Shown in pieces: positions 33,905 through 49,069 of a stretch of DNA of 64,000 nt. The position numbers and the translations under genes are program-made. The notes under the pieces are model-generated. The model ran no database searches, was not told the DNA's origin, and saw only the letters and a list, made by a program, of their open reading frames with translations. The stretch comes from Lineus longissimus (taxonomy: Eukaryota; Nemertea; Pilidiophora; Heteronemertea; Lineidae): positions 12,323,501-12,387,500 of the forward strand of contig NC_088323.1 in assembly GCF_910592395.1 (NCBI RefSeq). Reading direction: 5' to 3'. Each line of letters starts with the position of its first letter. The stretch's first letter is position 1.

Positions 33905-36115
33905 CAGAAATGATGACATGGCTGATGTTGCAATGAAAGGATGGACGAGCAACAACATCTTTCAACACTTTCAACACACCTTGAAGGGTTGACTCAAGAA
34001 ACAGCGGACACCAATGCAATTCCTTTGATTGAACTGGATGAACTGCAACGTCAAAAAGTTCAATGTGGCAGGTGTTATAAGTAAATATGACCATGGTAGC
34101 GGTATTCGGACTGTTGAGAACAAAGCAAAGTTTTCCTTCTCTTCGCTTTTACGTTACATCTTTGCCAAACAGGATGAGGTGGAAATATGCAAAAGTGTTG
34201 CCAGTGATTTATCTAAACTACCGTTAAAATGTGCTTTTGGTGGAGACGCAGTAGATGTAAGTGCCAAGGGACTAACAGTAACACCAAAACTTACGAAGCC
34301 AACTGTGTACGAACTCTACTGTGCATTGAGGAATGACGAGAATATCTTTGGTTCTTTGGAGGATAAGAAACTGGACTTTCTTAATGAGGAGCCACCATAC
34401 ATTTGCAGTGCAACATACAATGATCGGAAACTGTTTGATGAGGATACATGGAAGAGAATACGATTCTTTGAATGGCACTTTGGACTTTTGCATGAAAGGG
34501 ACCGGAAGACCAGAGGTTGTGCATCCACCACAACGGCTTAACCGCAGCTAAGTGGAAATTTTATAAAGACTGTCAAGGGGTTCTTTCCATTTCAGGTAAC
34601 TTGAAGAAAAATGTCAGTTCGGTGGCCTCTCTCAACAAGAGGCGTAGAGCTGTCGGGGATGTCTTTAATAGTATGGTACTCCACTGCAACGGTTATTTGC
34701 ATGTTCCACTTGCCCTTGAGACAAGTATTCGAGAAAGTATTGGAGTAGGTGCTGGTGACAAGGTGACAATGATGTCTTGTCATGAGGAGTGTAACAAACA
34801 TGTTGAAGGCTTGCATGTTTTCTGTGAAGTAGGGCTAGGGGATACCTTGTCACATGAAGATATTTACCACCTTATGAGTTCTGAGTTGACCAAAAGCCGC
34901 AACATAGCCATTCATGATGTTGTATTCCTGGAGTCAGGTACCATTTCATCTCAAAATTCATGTTTTGCATTGCGAGACAAGTTCTATACTGGCCAGTTAT
35001 GTGAAAGTGTCATTTACCACATTAGAGATGTCACTTAGGTAGATCCAGACTGCAACATTTTGCCAAATGATGAGAACCTCAACTGCTCTCACTGTTTCAA
35101 TGGTTTTTTGGATTGGATTAACCACCCTCTTGCAATTGGCACACTAGATGCCACCAAAGATTGGTCCGTTTTTGTTCCACTTCAAATACAGCTTCTGTTC
35201 GAAGGAATGTTTATCTGCGACAATGCAATGAGGAGCACCGATGATCGATACAGATATTGGAAAGAGCATGTAGCTCGGCTCTACACCTACTTAGATGCTG
35301 GGTTGAACATCTATAGCCAAAAGCATGTTGGGGTTACACAGGTTATGAACACTAATGAACTCATCATTAGTAGCTTCAGCATGTCAAGCTGTTTTTCTAT
35401 TATGTCCTTTCATGGCATGAGCCAAAGCCTGAGCACTGCCAAACTGAATCTACAGAAACTATCATCAGCAAATGAAGTTATAAACAATACATACCATAAG
35501 AGACAAGAAGTATTGTACAGGTCTGTTTTTGAGACAATGCCATCAACACACCTTGTTCAGTTGCGGTTCAATTCTTGTTACCTGATTTTCTTCATTGACA
35601 ACCTCGTCCGCTTGAGGAAGCATACAGACCCCAAGCCCAGAGAGAGTCGTAGTAGTCAATTGTGCACATTAACAATCACTGTGAAAGGAATGCCGAAGGA
35701 TGCTGCCATAACAGAGACAGGGCATTTGCCATCTTGTCAAAATCAAGATGTTTGCAAATGCAAGGATACCCTGTCCTTGAAAAAGGCAGATATGAACCAG
35801 GCTTTGTTGTCTTTAACCCCAGCAGAGGTCAGACAGGAAGAATGTTTCAAACATGAAGCATTCTGGGGTCTAATTGGATTCGTGAACCGAATAGACATAC
35901 CCACTGTGGACAAGGCAGAGAGCAGTGATCTGAACAAGAGCTTCAGTGCTCTGCGGATAGATGACCAGAACTGTGCTGATAGCGATCCTGATGGCATTAC
36001 AATTCAACCTGATGAAATAACTGACATTATTGATATTTTCGAATTCGATGACATTCGCGATGATGACGAGGATGATGAGATGGAGATAGATGAAGATTTA
36101 CTTGATGTGCCATAG
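33905..36115 (+). pseudogene. Unrecognised multi-frame coding region upstream of the FEN1-like gene
   Basis: Coding-like sequence begins after an acceptor (TTGCAG, 33899-33904) and passes through several frames: 33941-34075, 34029-34541, 34517-35038 and 35060-36115, joined by frameshifts and a stop at 35036-35038. Readable blocks include KFSFSSLLRYIFAKQDEVE, GYLHVPLALETSIRESIG, HEECNKHVEGLHVFCEVGLG, IGTLDATKDWSVFVPLQIQL and an acidic Asp/Glu tail near 36030-36110. I do not recognise the family. Codon-like continuity across 2.2 kb argues for a real decayed gene, and its position suggests it belongs to the same element as the downstream nuclease gene. Confidence 0.6.
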
Positions 36116-36133
36116 GACGGTCGGTCTTCCATC

Positions 36134-39100
36134 ATGGATGTTGCAAGTGATTCATGCCCAGAAGTGGATGACAGAGACGATAGTCAGTCTTGGAAAAGCT
36201 ATCAATCCAGCGATACTAGTTTAGCGTGTCCATCAGAAGACTATGGGACAGATGATGACCTCGACAGTGGTCTATTTCAACTCGTAGACTTACTCAGCTC
36301 AGACAGCATCAACACAACAGAAAATTCTGATGACAGAGTTGTTCACTCTAAACATGTAGAGGATGAAAATCTGTTCACAGCAGATTCTGCCACTCAGTTT
36401 GTGCCCTTTCATGAAATAGATCCTGTGATAGATGATGCGGAAAACCAGACCAGAGAACCGAGCATTGGCATGAAGGATCCAATGAAGGATCCGTTAGATA
36501 AGACGTTACACAGCATAGCAGGAAATAGAGATGAAGGACACATTCCCATAAAGCGTTTAGGGGCTGTCAAGTTCACAGCTCCTCCTTTTATATGCAGACA
36601 TCCCCCACCAGCTGTCGGGTGTGATGATCAACCGAAGAAATTGAAGGAAGTCCTTGATGATTTTCTACTCCATTCAGGTCAGGTTTACTTGCCTAATAGC
36701 AAAGACCGGATAATATTTGCACCCGACAACAAAATTGCGAAGTGTTTGTATCAGCTGATGGATCAAGGCCCACGATACAAGGTATTCCTGCCTGAATTTC
36801 CCCTTCTGCACCTCAGGAAATCAAAGATAACGAATATCTTTGCTGCATACAAGGAAGCAGATCTAATCCATATATTGAAGTACATGAGGGATGAAGAAGC
36901 CGAGAAGAGCTGGGAGCAACTCATCACAGTTGATAACAAAATTGAGCTAGCTACGAGAAATATATTTCGGATATCATGTGCCTTCCAGTTAGCCTTCTTC
37001 ACCAAGTTTCAAGAGTCCCTTTCCACTGACGAAATAATGAAATTTCAGCAAAACATCAGAGAAGGAAACATTGAACATTGGTATGAACAATTCCAAAAGT
37101 ACTTAGAGGCAGGGAAGGAAAACGCCACATTTCTGATGCAACTGGATATTCTACAGCGTTGCCACGAAGTAGTGATGATATCACTGGCCGAGAGAATTGG
37201 TGGACAGGATGGATGTGACTTGCTCTTAGCTGCAGTGAAGAAAAGCCTCCCTTTTCCTTGTCTCAATGGAGCCTGTTCCTATGCATCGTTCTGCGTGCGA
37301 CTGTTGCACACACATGCTGAAGCGAGCCCTTTCCACAAACATCTAAAAGCAGCACTTTTCACGACACCTCATAAGCACAGTGAGACAAATTTCGCCCTTG
37401 ACTGCCAACGCGAAATGGATCATCAAGATGCGCTAAAAGGGTTCCCCAAGGGTTCCACAGAAGCTTCTGTTGTTCCACCCATGAGTGTCATTGATCATCT
37501 TGAGGAATCCAGGCAGCCAGAAACAGAATGAAAAGCAGCAGAAAAACAAAAGCATTGTAGGGTGATGGAAAATCGGCTTTCTTTTATCTTGGAAATGAAA
37601 TTGGCGAAACTGACAGAAAATACATCAAGAAGACAGTTGAACTCATTCTGAGGAGAGGAGGACTGGACCAAGAGTATGATCCATTGCCAAGGAATTTTTA
37701 TGCCGTTTCGAAACTGCCGTTGCCTGCATCTGTGTTGGATCAATGCACAATTCCACTTGGCCAGTACTTGGTAAAGAGATATGTGGCAAAGATTGGCCTT
37801 TTCGAAATGACTGCGTCCGACGTCCCAGATGTGACAACAGTAGATGGCCCAAAGGAGCTACGGGCAAGAATTGCTCGTGGAACCAGCATCACGGTCAGGA
37901 GAAGTACCCTGAGAGCAGTACCAGCTGTAGCAGATGAAGAAGAAAAACGAGAGGTGAAGAGGAAAGCAATGGTAAAAAAAAAGGCAAAGGAATATGACAG
38001 GAAATCAGCAGAGGAGAATACCTGCCAACCACTTCTTTCAGGAAGCACTAACTTGAACACAAGTAAAGCAAGTGGAATCAAAAAGGCTGTTCTGAACTTA
38101 TTCGGAAGTATAGAAGGAATACAAAAGGAGAAGACGGAGAGTAAAAAACAGTATGATCAGAGACTGACCGAGCATTTGGAAAAAGAAGACCTGATGTATT
38201 TACAGTCAACCAAACCTCCAGCTAAGTTGACAAAGGCAACCTATGCTACCATGGAATTCGCTGGAGTCAAGTTCAAGTGTGGGGCAGACACTGGAACAGA
38301 TTACCTCAGATTTGTCCAAGATGCTGTAATATCTCCAATACTGAAGCTAATGCCTGACTTACAGGAGCTGGTTATATGTGAGGAAAAGTATGCATATACG
38401 CCTGATGATTTCAAGTCGCAGACTCGGAAGGGAAGACAAAAGAGCAAAAAAGAGGAAGGCCATTACAAGTGTGGAGAAACTCAGCAAAGCTGCTGTTACC
38501 AAGACCGATATAGGTAAAAGAATGATGAGCACCTTCTTAGCAGAATATATCGACCGGCTTGTTGTCAACAGAGATATCAACATAACCATTGACAGTCAGT
38601 ACATGATGAGTGATAATAAGGAGTACTCTACACCACTAAAAGTTTCGTTTCAGAAGGGCTCCAATTCAATTGTCCAAAACTTGCAAGCAATACAACAATG
38701 CAAAGGAGAGGCAGAAATGTCTCAGGTAGATTGGCTGATCAACGCGGCAGAAGGAACAGAAGAAGGAACTTGCTTCGTTAGTGTTGTCACTTCTGGTGAC
38801 ATTGACGCTATCCCCATTCACTTATTTGCAGTGGCAAGGTATTGGCCAAGAAATCCAGACAGGAACTTCACTCGTCCAGTATATGTAGTGCTGCAGAAGC
38901 CAAGTGGTAGAAAAGAGGATACCTTAGACAGAAGCAAGGCAAAGGTTGACATCTACAATATCACAAAGATGATTGAAAGGATTGAAGGGAAATATCCTGA
39001 AGACCAATTCATTGCGATAAAACCGGCAATAATTATGTGCATGGGAGGGAACGATTTCTTGCCCAAGTTTCATGGAATATCTCATGAAAGGATTATGTCA

Positions 39101-39658
39101 ACAGTTCTAATGAAGAGTGACATCCTATTCAATATCTTGAAAGTGTCAAATGATCCAATGAAGGTAGACGCCAAAGTGTATCTAGATCTGATGAAATTGC
39201 TCTATTGTCCAAGTGGCATCGATGCAATGAAGCTTTCATTTGAAGATGTTCGTCATTTATCCATCAAGAGACCTGGAAAGGAAATTCGCAGTCCTGAGGT
39301 TTGGATGCCACCACGATGCGCACTTGAACAAGTTGTAAAGCTGCTGAACAGCCAAGTACAGTACGTCATGACTGTTGGAAATCACTCAGCAAAGCTACCA
39401 CTTTTTCTTGAGAATGGAGGGTTAAAGAAAGACCAAAAGGGCCAGATCTGGTTTGACTTTGGTCCTGCTTCTGAGTGTCATGTTGATAACCCTGAAAGTC
39501 TACTGGTGATACCAGAGGAAACGTTGCAGCAGAGAATGAAATCAGCATCATTGAAACCTCAAACAAAAGGGGAAAGTACAGCAAAGCGCAAAAAGAGCAA
39601 AAGACCATTGGAGAGAACACCGAACAAATCAACGCCAGGGAAAAAGAGACTAAAATGA
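36134..39658 (+). pseudogene. FEN1/XPG-like nuclease gene of an unnamed element, broken
   Basis: Three frames (36134-37531, 37561-38517, 38378-39658) read as one long protein. The first part is acidic, then helical (FPLLHLRKSKITNIFAAYKE, SISL-type MISLAERIGGQDGCDLLLAA). The last part has the PIN/FEN signature: VICEEKYAYTPDDFKSQTR, the I-region KGEAEMSQVDWLI, VTSGDIDAIPIHLF and MGGNDFLPKFHGISHERI, with acidic metal-binding residues in each. Such enzymes cut branched or flapped DNA. Breaks are a stop and frame change at 37529-37560 and a frameshift near 38410. I recall similar proteins as uncharacterised predictions in several invertebrates, but no family name. Inverted ends were not identified. 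Confidence 0.7.
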
Positions 39659-40657
39659 AGGCAATTAATGAATTATTGCACAACACAACAAACATGACAA
39701 TAACAGTTGGCAACTAGTATAGAATATTATAACTTGTCATTTTACCTTACCCTGAGGTTACTCTTAAAAAACTTTTTCGGTTCTGGTTATGGTTCTGGTG
39801 GTTTGATATGATGGATTCTTTGAAACATTCGCTATGTCCCAGAAAGTCTGATTGTCGTCATGGTTCGCCTAGGCTTGATTTTTGTGATGGAATTCATGCA
39901 TTTGCTAAATTAAATTGTTCACTAAATCCGGCATTCATAAACTCTATACTTTGTGCAAAACTGATTATTGAGATGCAATTACTAAGCATCACTTTAGGAT
40001 TAGTTTTTGACTGAAGTGCAAGTTCACATGTTTCCTTTGGAAGTCCATGCTATCATAATTAAGGGTAATGCCCACAACACTGGTGTACTCAGTTAGCTAC
40101 TAGATAGAGGAGATCATGTGTAAACTGGTTAATCAGTGATCAACACTGGGAAAGCTTAGTTATAAAGTTTGAGAAGTGATTGGGATATCCATGTTTTTGT
40201 ATTTGTGGGTGTGGCCACACATATCATACATTGGTTGCATATTCATATTGATAATTATTCTAGGTGGCATTCTAGATGCCATGGTGTACAGTGTAAGTTT
40301 AGCAAAGGATTTTTATCGGGATGTCCCCGGGAAGATGTATCAATTCTGGCAGTCAAGGTCACTTAGCTGGATCGGATTGGGATGTCCACTTGAAAAAAGA
40401 CATTGGTATCTTCAGCTCATACTTAAAGGGGTTAATCTGAAGTGCTTTTCTATGTGGGCAGATAAACCTATTTTGGCAAGAGGTTTCTGCCGAAATATTA
40501 TTATTAGTGTTGATAACTGAATGTGATCCAGCCAAATGATTCACCATTACTTAAGAAATATGTATACCAGTATAGTGCAGTGGAGAAAAAAATGGGTTAC
40601 CAAGTTCTTATGATTATGGATGCAATCCGCCCTGGATTCAGATCCTATCCCTATTGT
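39659..40657. other. Non-coding spacer
   Basis: Nothing recognisable. Probably the 3' flank of the nuclease element. Confidence 0.45.
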
Positions 40658-41159
40658 AACAAGAGGCCCAAGGGCCTGGCGCTCAGCTGAAATGGCTAGG
40701 TGAAGGCAAGGGCCAAGTGTGTGTCGGTACCGTTATTATGAGGCAACGTGAAGCTATAACGTCTAGCACGCAGAAGTGCTGGTGCGAAGACCTTCTTGCT
40801 ATATCAGTGCATGCTGAAGTACTGAGTTGACGTCACCCTGCTATATGACGTAGTCATTTCTATTGCCGTTGCAGTAGTGGGGTGTGTGATGACGTCAAGG
40901 AGTTGTGTGGTGACGTCAAAGAGTGGAGTCCTTGTCTTCATGCAGCGTAGGTGGAACTAATAACATGCACATGGACACAAGGTACATAATTATTACAGTG
41001 TATTTTGTGAGGTGGGGCCTGGTGCTTTACAATGGTCAAATGAACCGACTGTTGTCTGGACATTGATGAAGTGGATGCAGCCAAATGTTTGGGACGGTCT
41101 TTTTTGTATGTGAAGAAAAGAAGATAAAGAGTTGGTTAACAAAATGAACTTTATTGGTG

Positions 41160-41245
41160 TGACAGATATTTGATGCCTTTCGGCAGATATTTGAAGCGCC
41201 TTGCGGCAGATATTTGTTGCCTTGCGGCAGATATTTGATAACGCT
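41160..41245. repeat. Short minisatellite, GGCAGATATTTG units
   Basis: Four diverged copies of a unit containing CGGCAGATATTTG with CCTTG between them, spaced about 22-26 bp apart. Confidence 0.8.
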
Positions 41246-41372
41246 CTCCGGGAATGGAAAGCAGTAAAACGAGTAAGCACACCTTACTCTGAATGTGGGA
41301 ACAGCAAGTGCTTTCCTGGACTTGAAATGTGCCAACGACTCCTCTTGCAATAACCAACAACAGTAAATCTGT

Positions 41373-42639
<1,267 letters not shown>

Positions 42640-42668
42640 AAGAGAAGAGAAATTAACACTGACTGAAT

Positions 42669-43940
<1,272 letters not shown>

Positions 43941-44550
43941 AGGGTGACATAGACGGGGAAATGTACACCACCGGATACAGTCTGTGCTTGACCAGGCATA
44001 GGTCAGATGATATCCTGAACAAGGCATCTATGGAAGCAAATCCAGAAAGAGACTTAACCTTTGAAGGGCACACTTACTCAGTGAAAAGTCAGTCCTGTGG
44101 GCTGTTTTCCAATTCAAAATAAAAGTGTAACCTCTTTAAATTAGTCTCACAGACTGAACCATAACACTCAACAGCCAACCGTGCCCACATGATGTGAGCC
44201 GAGAGCTGGGCTTAAAGATGAGCGAGTGGTGTACTACATTTTGAAAATTGTCTATCGTCTACGACATGTGACAGAACAGGATCTAGTGGACTTAATGATG
44301 AGGTACTATCAAATAAGGTGTCCATCAATTGAATCATGAGGGCCTGTTGAGTTATCCTCTTAGTCTTAGGCTATCGTTTTTGTCTTTTTTTACAGCCAAC
44401 AGTACAACCATGCACAGCGCAGTGTACAGACAGTACAGGCCGTACAGGATTGCAAACCAAAAACATGAGCATTGCTGCCTAACGAAACTGCAGTGGAATT
44501 CATACTACGATGTCATAATGTGACTTTCAAAATAATTTTTTTCACGGCCA
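43941..44550 (+). other. Spacer with a coding-like segment
   Basis: From 43961 one frame reads MYTTGYSLCLTRH then ILNKASMEANPERD and stops at about 44122. It reads smoothly but matches nothing I know. The remainder shows no gene. Confidence 0.25.
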
Positions 44551-45968
44551 ATGACCAGACAGGGAGAAAACAAACGTAAATGGCGAGATTTGTTGCAAAA
44601 TTGCCAACCACAACAACTCAGGGACCGTAGCCAAAATGGCCAACGGCGAATTCTCCGGTCGCTCGCGCAGTCCATAAACAAGCATCAATTTTACCAACTT
44701 TGGGTGCAAGCTTGGTCATCAAAGTTACAGAACTGTTAGAAATACATCTAAACAACATAAATATACAGTTAAAAGTGCATAAAAATCCCGTTTCAACCTC
44801 CGGGCGCTACCTTTTTTTCTCCGCCAGACTTCGGGCCCTACCGGTCGTTATTTAGTGCGACCGCCACCAGAGTGTTTATCAAGATCTTTCGCCGTTTTAA
44901 TTGCGCGTTTTAGGCAGATCAATCAATTATTACATGCATGCATTATATATCACCGAAATGATAATTGCGTAGGCTATTTGAAACTAAGTTCAGATATTAT
45001 TTTCGATCTTTGAACTGAATTAAGGCGAGTGATTCTTGACACCCGGTCGACAAATCAGGACTTGCAAAATTCACGTGAGATCGCTTGCATCATCGGCACG
45101 TTTGAAAGCCGAATTTCACAAATTCCACAAATATTTATCACATACTATATGTATCACCACAAAGGTAACTCTCTAGACTATTTGAAACCAAGTTCAGATA
45201 CTTATTTTCACAAAAATTCGAAGCTATGCAAGCGATTTTTCAGTGGTAGAGATCGACGGAAACAAATTTCTCGCTCTAAAATGACATGAGACGAGCACCA
45301 ACTTTCGCTAATTTGTGCACAAAATTTCCGCAATATTATAAAAAACTATTGATAAATCTGAATTATATAGACTCTTTGCAGTACCTTCACAAATTTCAGG
45401 TACATGGTCATGTTGATTAAAAGAGTATCAACCGATTGAACATGAGAAAGTTCACTCACCTTCATTGAAGCAGCGACTACCGCCATTTTTAAATGGTGGC
45501 ATCTCTTCTATCGATCGGCCAATCAGCAGCACTGCTTGCAAAAAGTTGAGCCACCGCCAAATTTGAAATCGCCAAAATTCAGTCAATGTGCCTGCAGCGC
45601 CAACTGGCGGTGAAAACTATATTAATTCCATTAAAAGTAAAAAATGAAAAAATATTAAAAAATATTCAGCCATATTTGAAATCAATATTTGCTCTGTGGA
45701 CCAAGGTAAAAAGGGAAAGAAATCTAAACGCGAAATGACCTCATTCTCTTAATATAGGTCGGATCGCGCTGATTTTTCGTTTTTTGAGTTCACCTTGGGC
45801 AACTCCTAATTTACCACCGTCAACGAAGTGGCTGGGTCTTCCCGGTCAGAAATGTCCAATTTTGTCCACAGATGGGTCCCTAGATGGATGGATGGATGGA
45901 TTGCAGGACGGACACCATTTGAACAGCTATTCTACTAGCTCCGCTGACTTTGTCAGCTGAGCTAAAAA

Positions 45969-47130
45969 GAGAGTTGAGCATTGATCTGGCAACATATGTT
46001 TAGGTTTTTTACATCTTTACATTAATACATGTAGCAGCAAATGGCCGTAGAGTTCAGTAATTTTTAAAATTGCCCTGGCAGAAAGCAAACTCTGATGTCT
46101 GATCCCAAATACGGAATAAACTATGAAGGATTCTAAGAACAATCAGATTAATGGTTTTCTTAATTCATTCAGGGTGGTGTTAAAATCACCCTGATTTATG
46201 TAAGCTTAGATGTATTCTCGTAATTGTGGAAGTATTCTTCAGTTTATTTTTCATTCCGGTTCAAAATCAAATTTCGTTTCATTCATTCCATGAAATAAGT
46301 TTAATTATACTTCAAAAGGTACCCTCTAAACCAACAAGCATTTCTCATATTTTTGGAATCAGGATGTAGTCATATGCATCTGTATAAAACAATAATTGTA
46401 AGTGAAGAAAATAAACAGTCAAGTTAGTTAAACCTACAACTTGCGTTCCGTGTGATGGCATAGTAATTATGCCAGAGAGGCTGGGCTTGGCCTAGATCTG
46501 ATAAACACTAGTGCTCGTTGATAGGCTAGGTGTAGGTAGCTTGTGTTCACGTCATTGGCGCCAAATAAACACGTTGCAATGCTTCTATACAAAGGATGGT
46601 TTTCAGAAAATAGGCCCTACATGTAGAATGTACTTTTTCTCTATTTGATTGCTTTCCCCTAGAGTATCTTTGGAATGCATTACATACATCCCTGTTTAGG
46701 TCTACCTAGACCTAGGCCTATATAATTTCAGACTGGCATGGCATTACTGTCAGGGTCACATCTGATGAGGTGTTACTATGGGAAAGATGATTCTAAGGCA
46801 GTAAAACAATTCTTTGAATGTGACATTTGGGTCATTTTTTCACTTATCCAATAAACACATGCAGTCAGTTCCTGATGTTGGATTGCAGGCCATGAAAAAA
46901 ATAATATTTTTATTGTCCATTATCTTTTACTGACCACATTAATTCAGCTTTATACTATGACACAACCATCTAACTTGTTAATAGAAATACAATATTGTCC
47001 TACCCAAGACTTGCAGAAGCCCCTTTTATAATCACTGGAGGGTCATATCCCTACCACTGTCCGAGTTGAGGGACAATAAACCCAAAAATACTTTCTTTTC
47101 CCTGACTTGACTTAGTGACAATCTGATACT
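45969..47130. other. Non-coding interval, includes 5' flank of the two-ORF element
   Basis: No gene. A small inverted repeat CAGGGTG/CACCCTG flanks GTGTTAAAAT at about 46171-46194. The left end of the element encoding ORF1 at 47224 should lie here, but I could not find inverted ends. Confidence 0.4.
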
Positions 47131-47223
47131 GATATGGCCTGTTTACCAAATCTCAAGGACAGTTTCCACAAAGAAGCTTCAGAGAAAGTTCAGTTACACT
47201 CAGTTCTAAACCAAGCAGCCATC

Positions 47224-48981
47224 ATGGCAAGTAATGCTGAAGACGATGAGACCCTTAATTTCATACGATTAAAAGAAATGCACAAATTGCAGAATCCAAG
47301 GAAAAAACGGCCATCCGATAGTCCAAGTAAGCAGAAGGAAAAACGGCAGAGAAGAAAGGAATCCGGCATTGCGATCAGCAAAGTTCGGGGGCACATTGAA
47401 TTTTCTTGTGATACGTCTGAGGAGAAAACAATACTAATGAACAAAATTGACCATATCAAAATGATACTTGGAGGAGGCCGAATTGCTAAGGTGAGCAATT
47501 ACGCCCTACTGTCACAGGTTTTGGATTACTATGTAGAGAAGAATTTAGAGAAGGACATAACTAAGAGAAAGGAAGAACAGGAAAGGGCGAGTGACGTTCC
47601 ACTCCCTGGATCGTACCATCATTGCAACGAAGACTCAACGGATGAGCCAATATTTTTGTGCACGCAATCCGCAATTAACAATCTTTTTAATCGTTTGCAG
47701 TTGCACAATTCTTCATGCTCCAAACCAATGTCTGTTAGTGGATTTAAAAATGAAGATGGACATGTTGGGACCATGGACTTCATGTGTGAAGCTAAGGTCC
47801 ATGCAATTCACTGGTACTCTTCTCCACGGATAGCAGGAGGGAAATTCTTAGTCGATGCTAGGATGCTACATGGACATATTAGTGCTGGTATCCAGCCAGC
47901 ACAATATGAACGATTATGTAAATCTGCCAATATTGGTAAAATCGGGGACACTGCCCTCAACACATTTGTGGACTCCTACAGACAGAGTGTGCATACAGTT
48001 GCCGAGGAATCCCAGAAGGATGCTCTTCTGGAAGAGGTTGCATCAAGTGAGGTCATTGATGATGGCATTGACATTATGACAGACGCTCGCCACTGTTGGC
48101 GCAGCAATGCTAAATTCTCAGATGTTGTTTGTTTGGGTGAAAATAGTCACAAAGCTCTGCGGGTTGAAACAATCACAAAAGAAGATGACAAATGTTCTCA
48201 GCGCCATGAAATGATTGGGACAAGAAGAATATATCAATATCTTGATGATGAAGCTGTACCAGTAAGAATTCATGCTCACGATTACAATGCCACAGTGGTG
48301 AAGTTCGTCAGAGAGGAAAGAAAACCAACTCGAAACGGGAACGACACATGGCACGCGACCAAAAATGTAGCAAAGAACATGAAGAAGAGAATAACACAGG
48401 GAGAAAAACGAGCCAAGTGGTACAAAAATGAACTATCCGACAAAGGTGCATCTATAAAAACTCATTTGTACTGGTCAATCAAAACTTGTAACAATTCTCC
48501 TGATCGACTTAGGGCAAGTATAGACAACATAATCCCACACTACCAAGGTGACCATCAAAACTGCAGTATGGAATCAAGATGCCGTAGTGATCCATTGTAC
48601 GAGCCATCAAAGGAAAAGATCACCACCCCAAAAGCTGAAGAAAGGTTGAGGAAATACCTCCAAAGTCTTCCAATTTACAAATCGGCTCAGGATTACACAG
48701 CTTGCAAAGACACACATTACGTTGAATCTTTCAATAATATGTTGCTCATTTACCATGACAAGAGGATTGGTGGCATCGGTTTCAACAGATACAGGATGAA
48801 CACCGAGTTGTCCATCCTGGATTGGAATGAGAACATTGACCGTCCTCGAACATCTGTGAGGCTCGTTGAAGAAGATGTAAATCACCCAAGAAGAATGACT
48901 GGGAAACCAGTTCATTCCAAAAAAACTTATTCATTTAGATCCATAATTTGGGAAGATTGGATTTCCAGATTTTACCAATAG
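47224..48981 (+). CDS. Kolobok-related DDE transposase without THAP (ORF1), apparently intact
   Basis: Open throughout. I prefer the ATG at 47224 (MASNAEDDETL) over the upstream 47134 start because the related copy at 58736 begins at the equivalent place; this gives 585 residues. A basic segment (NPRKKRP, KEKRQRRKE) precedes a helical block ending VSNYALLSQVLDYYVE, then Cys/His positions around GHVGTMDFMCEAKVHAIHW. The catalytic region has TDARHCWRSNAKFSDVV (first Asp), RHEMIGTRRIYQYL, HAHDYNATVVKFV (second Asp candidate), NDTWHATKNVAKNM, and DTHYVESFNNMLLIYHDKRI with the likely Glu. These blocks align with those of the THAP-Kolobok gene at 15378-17418, hence the assignment. ORF2 follows 88 bp downstream on the same strand. 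Confidence 0.82.
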   Translation: MASNAEDDETLNFIRLKEMHKLQNPRKKRPSDSPSKQKEKRQRRKESGIAISKVRGHIEFSCDTSEEKTILMNKIDHIKMILGGGRIAKVSNYALLSQVLDYYVEKNLEKDITKRKEEQERASDVPLPGSYHHCNEDSTDEPIFLCTQSAINNLFNRLQLHNSSCSKPMSVSGFKNEDGHVGTMDFMCEAKVHAIHWYSSPRIAGGKFLVDARMLHGHISAGIQPAQYERLCKSANIGKIGDTALNTFVDSYRQSVHTVAEESQKDALLEEVASSEVIDDGIDIMTDARHCWRSNAKFSDVVCLGENSHKALRVETITKEDDKCSQRHEMIGTRRIYQYLDDEAVPVRIHAHDYNATVVKFVREERKPTRNGNDTWHATKNVAKNMKKRITQGEKRAKWYKNELSDKGASIKTHLYWSIKTCNNSPDRLRASIDNIIPHYQGDHQNCSMESRCRSDPLYEPSKEKITTPKAEERLRKYLQSLPIYKSAQDYTACKDTHYVESFNNMLLIYHDKRIGGIGFNRYRMNTELSILDWNENIDRPRTSVRLVEEDVNHPRRMTGKPVHSKKTYSFRSIIWEDWISRFYQ

Positions 48982-49069
48982 TCATGGAACACACCATGGA
49001 ACCTAGTATTATCTCAGACTATTATATGGACCAGACTTCTATTCATTACCAAGAGGAAAGCATTTTGCA

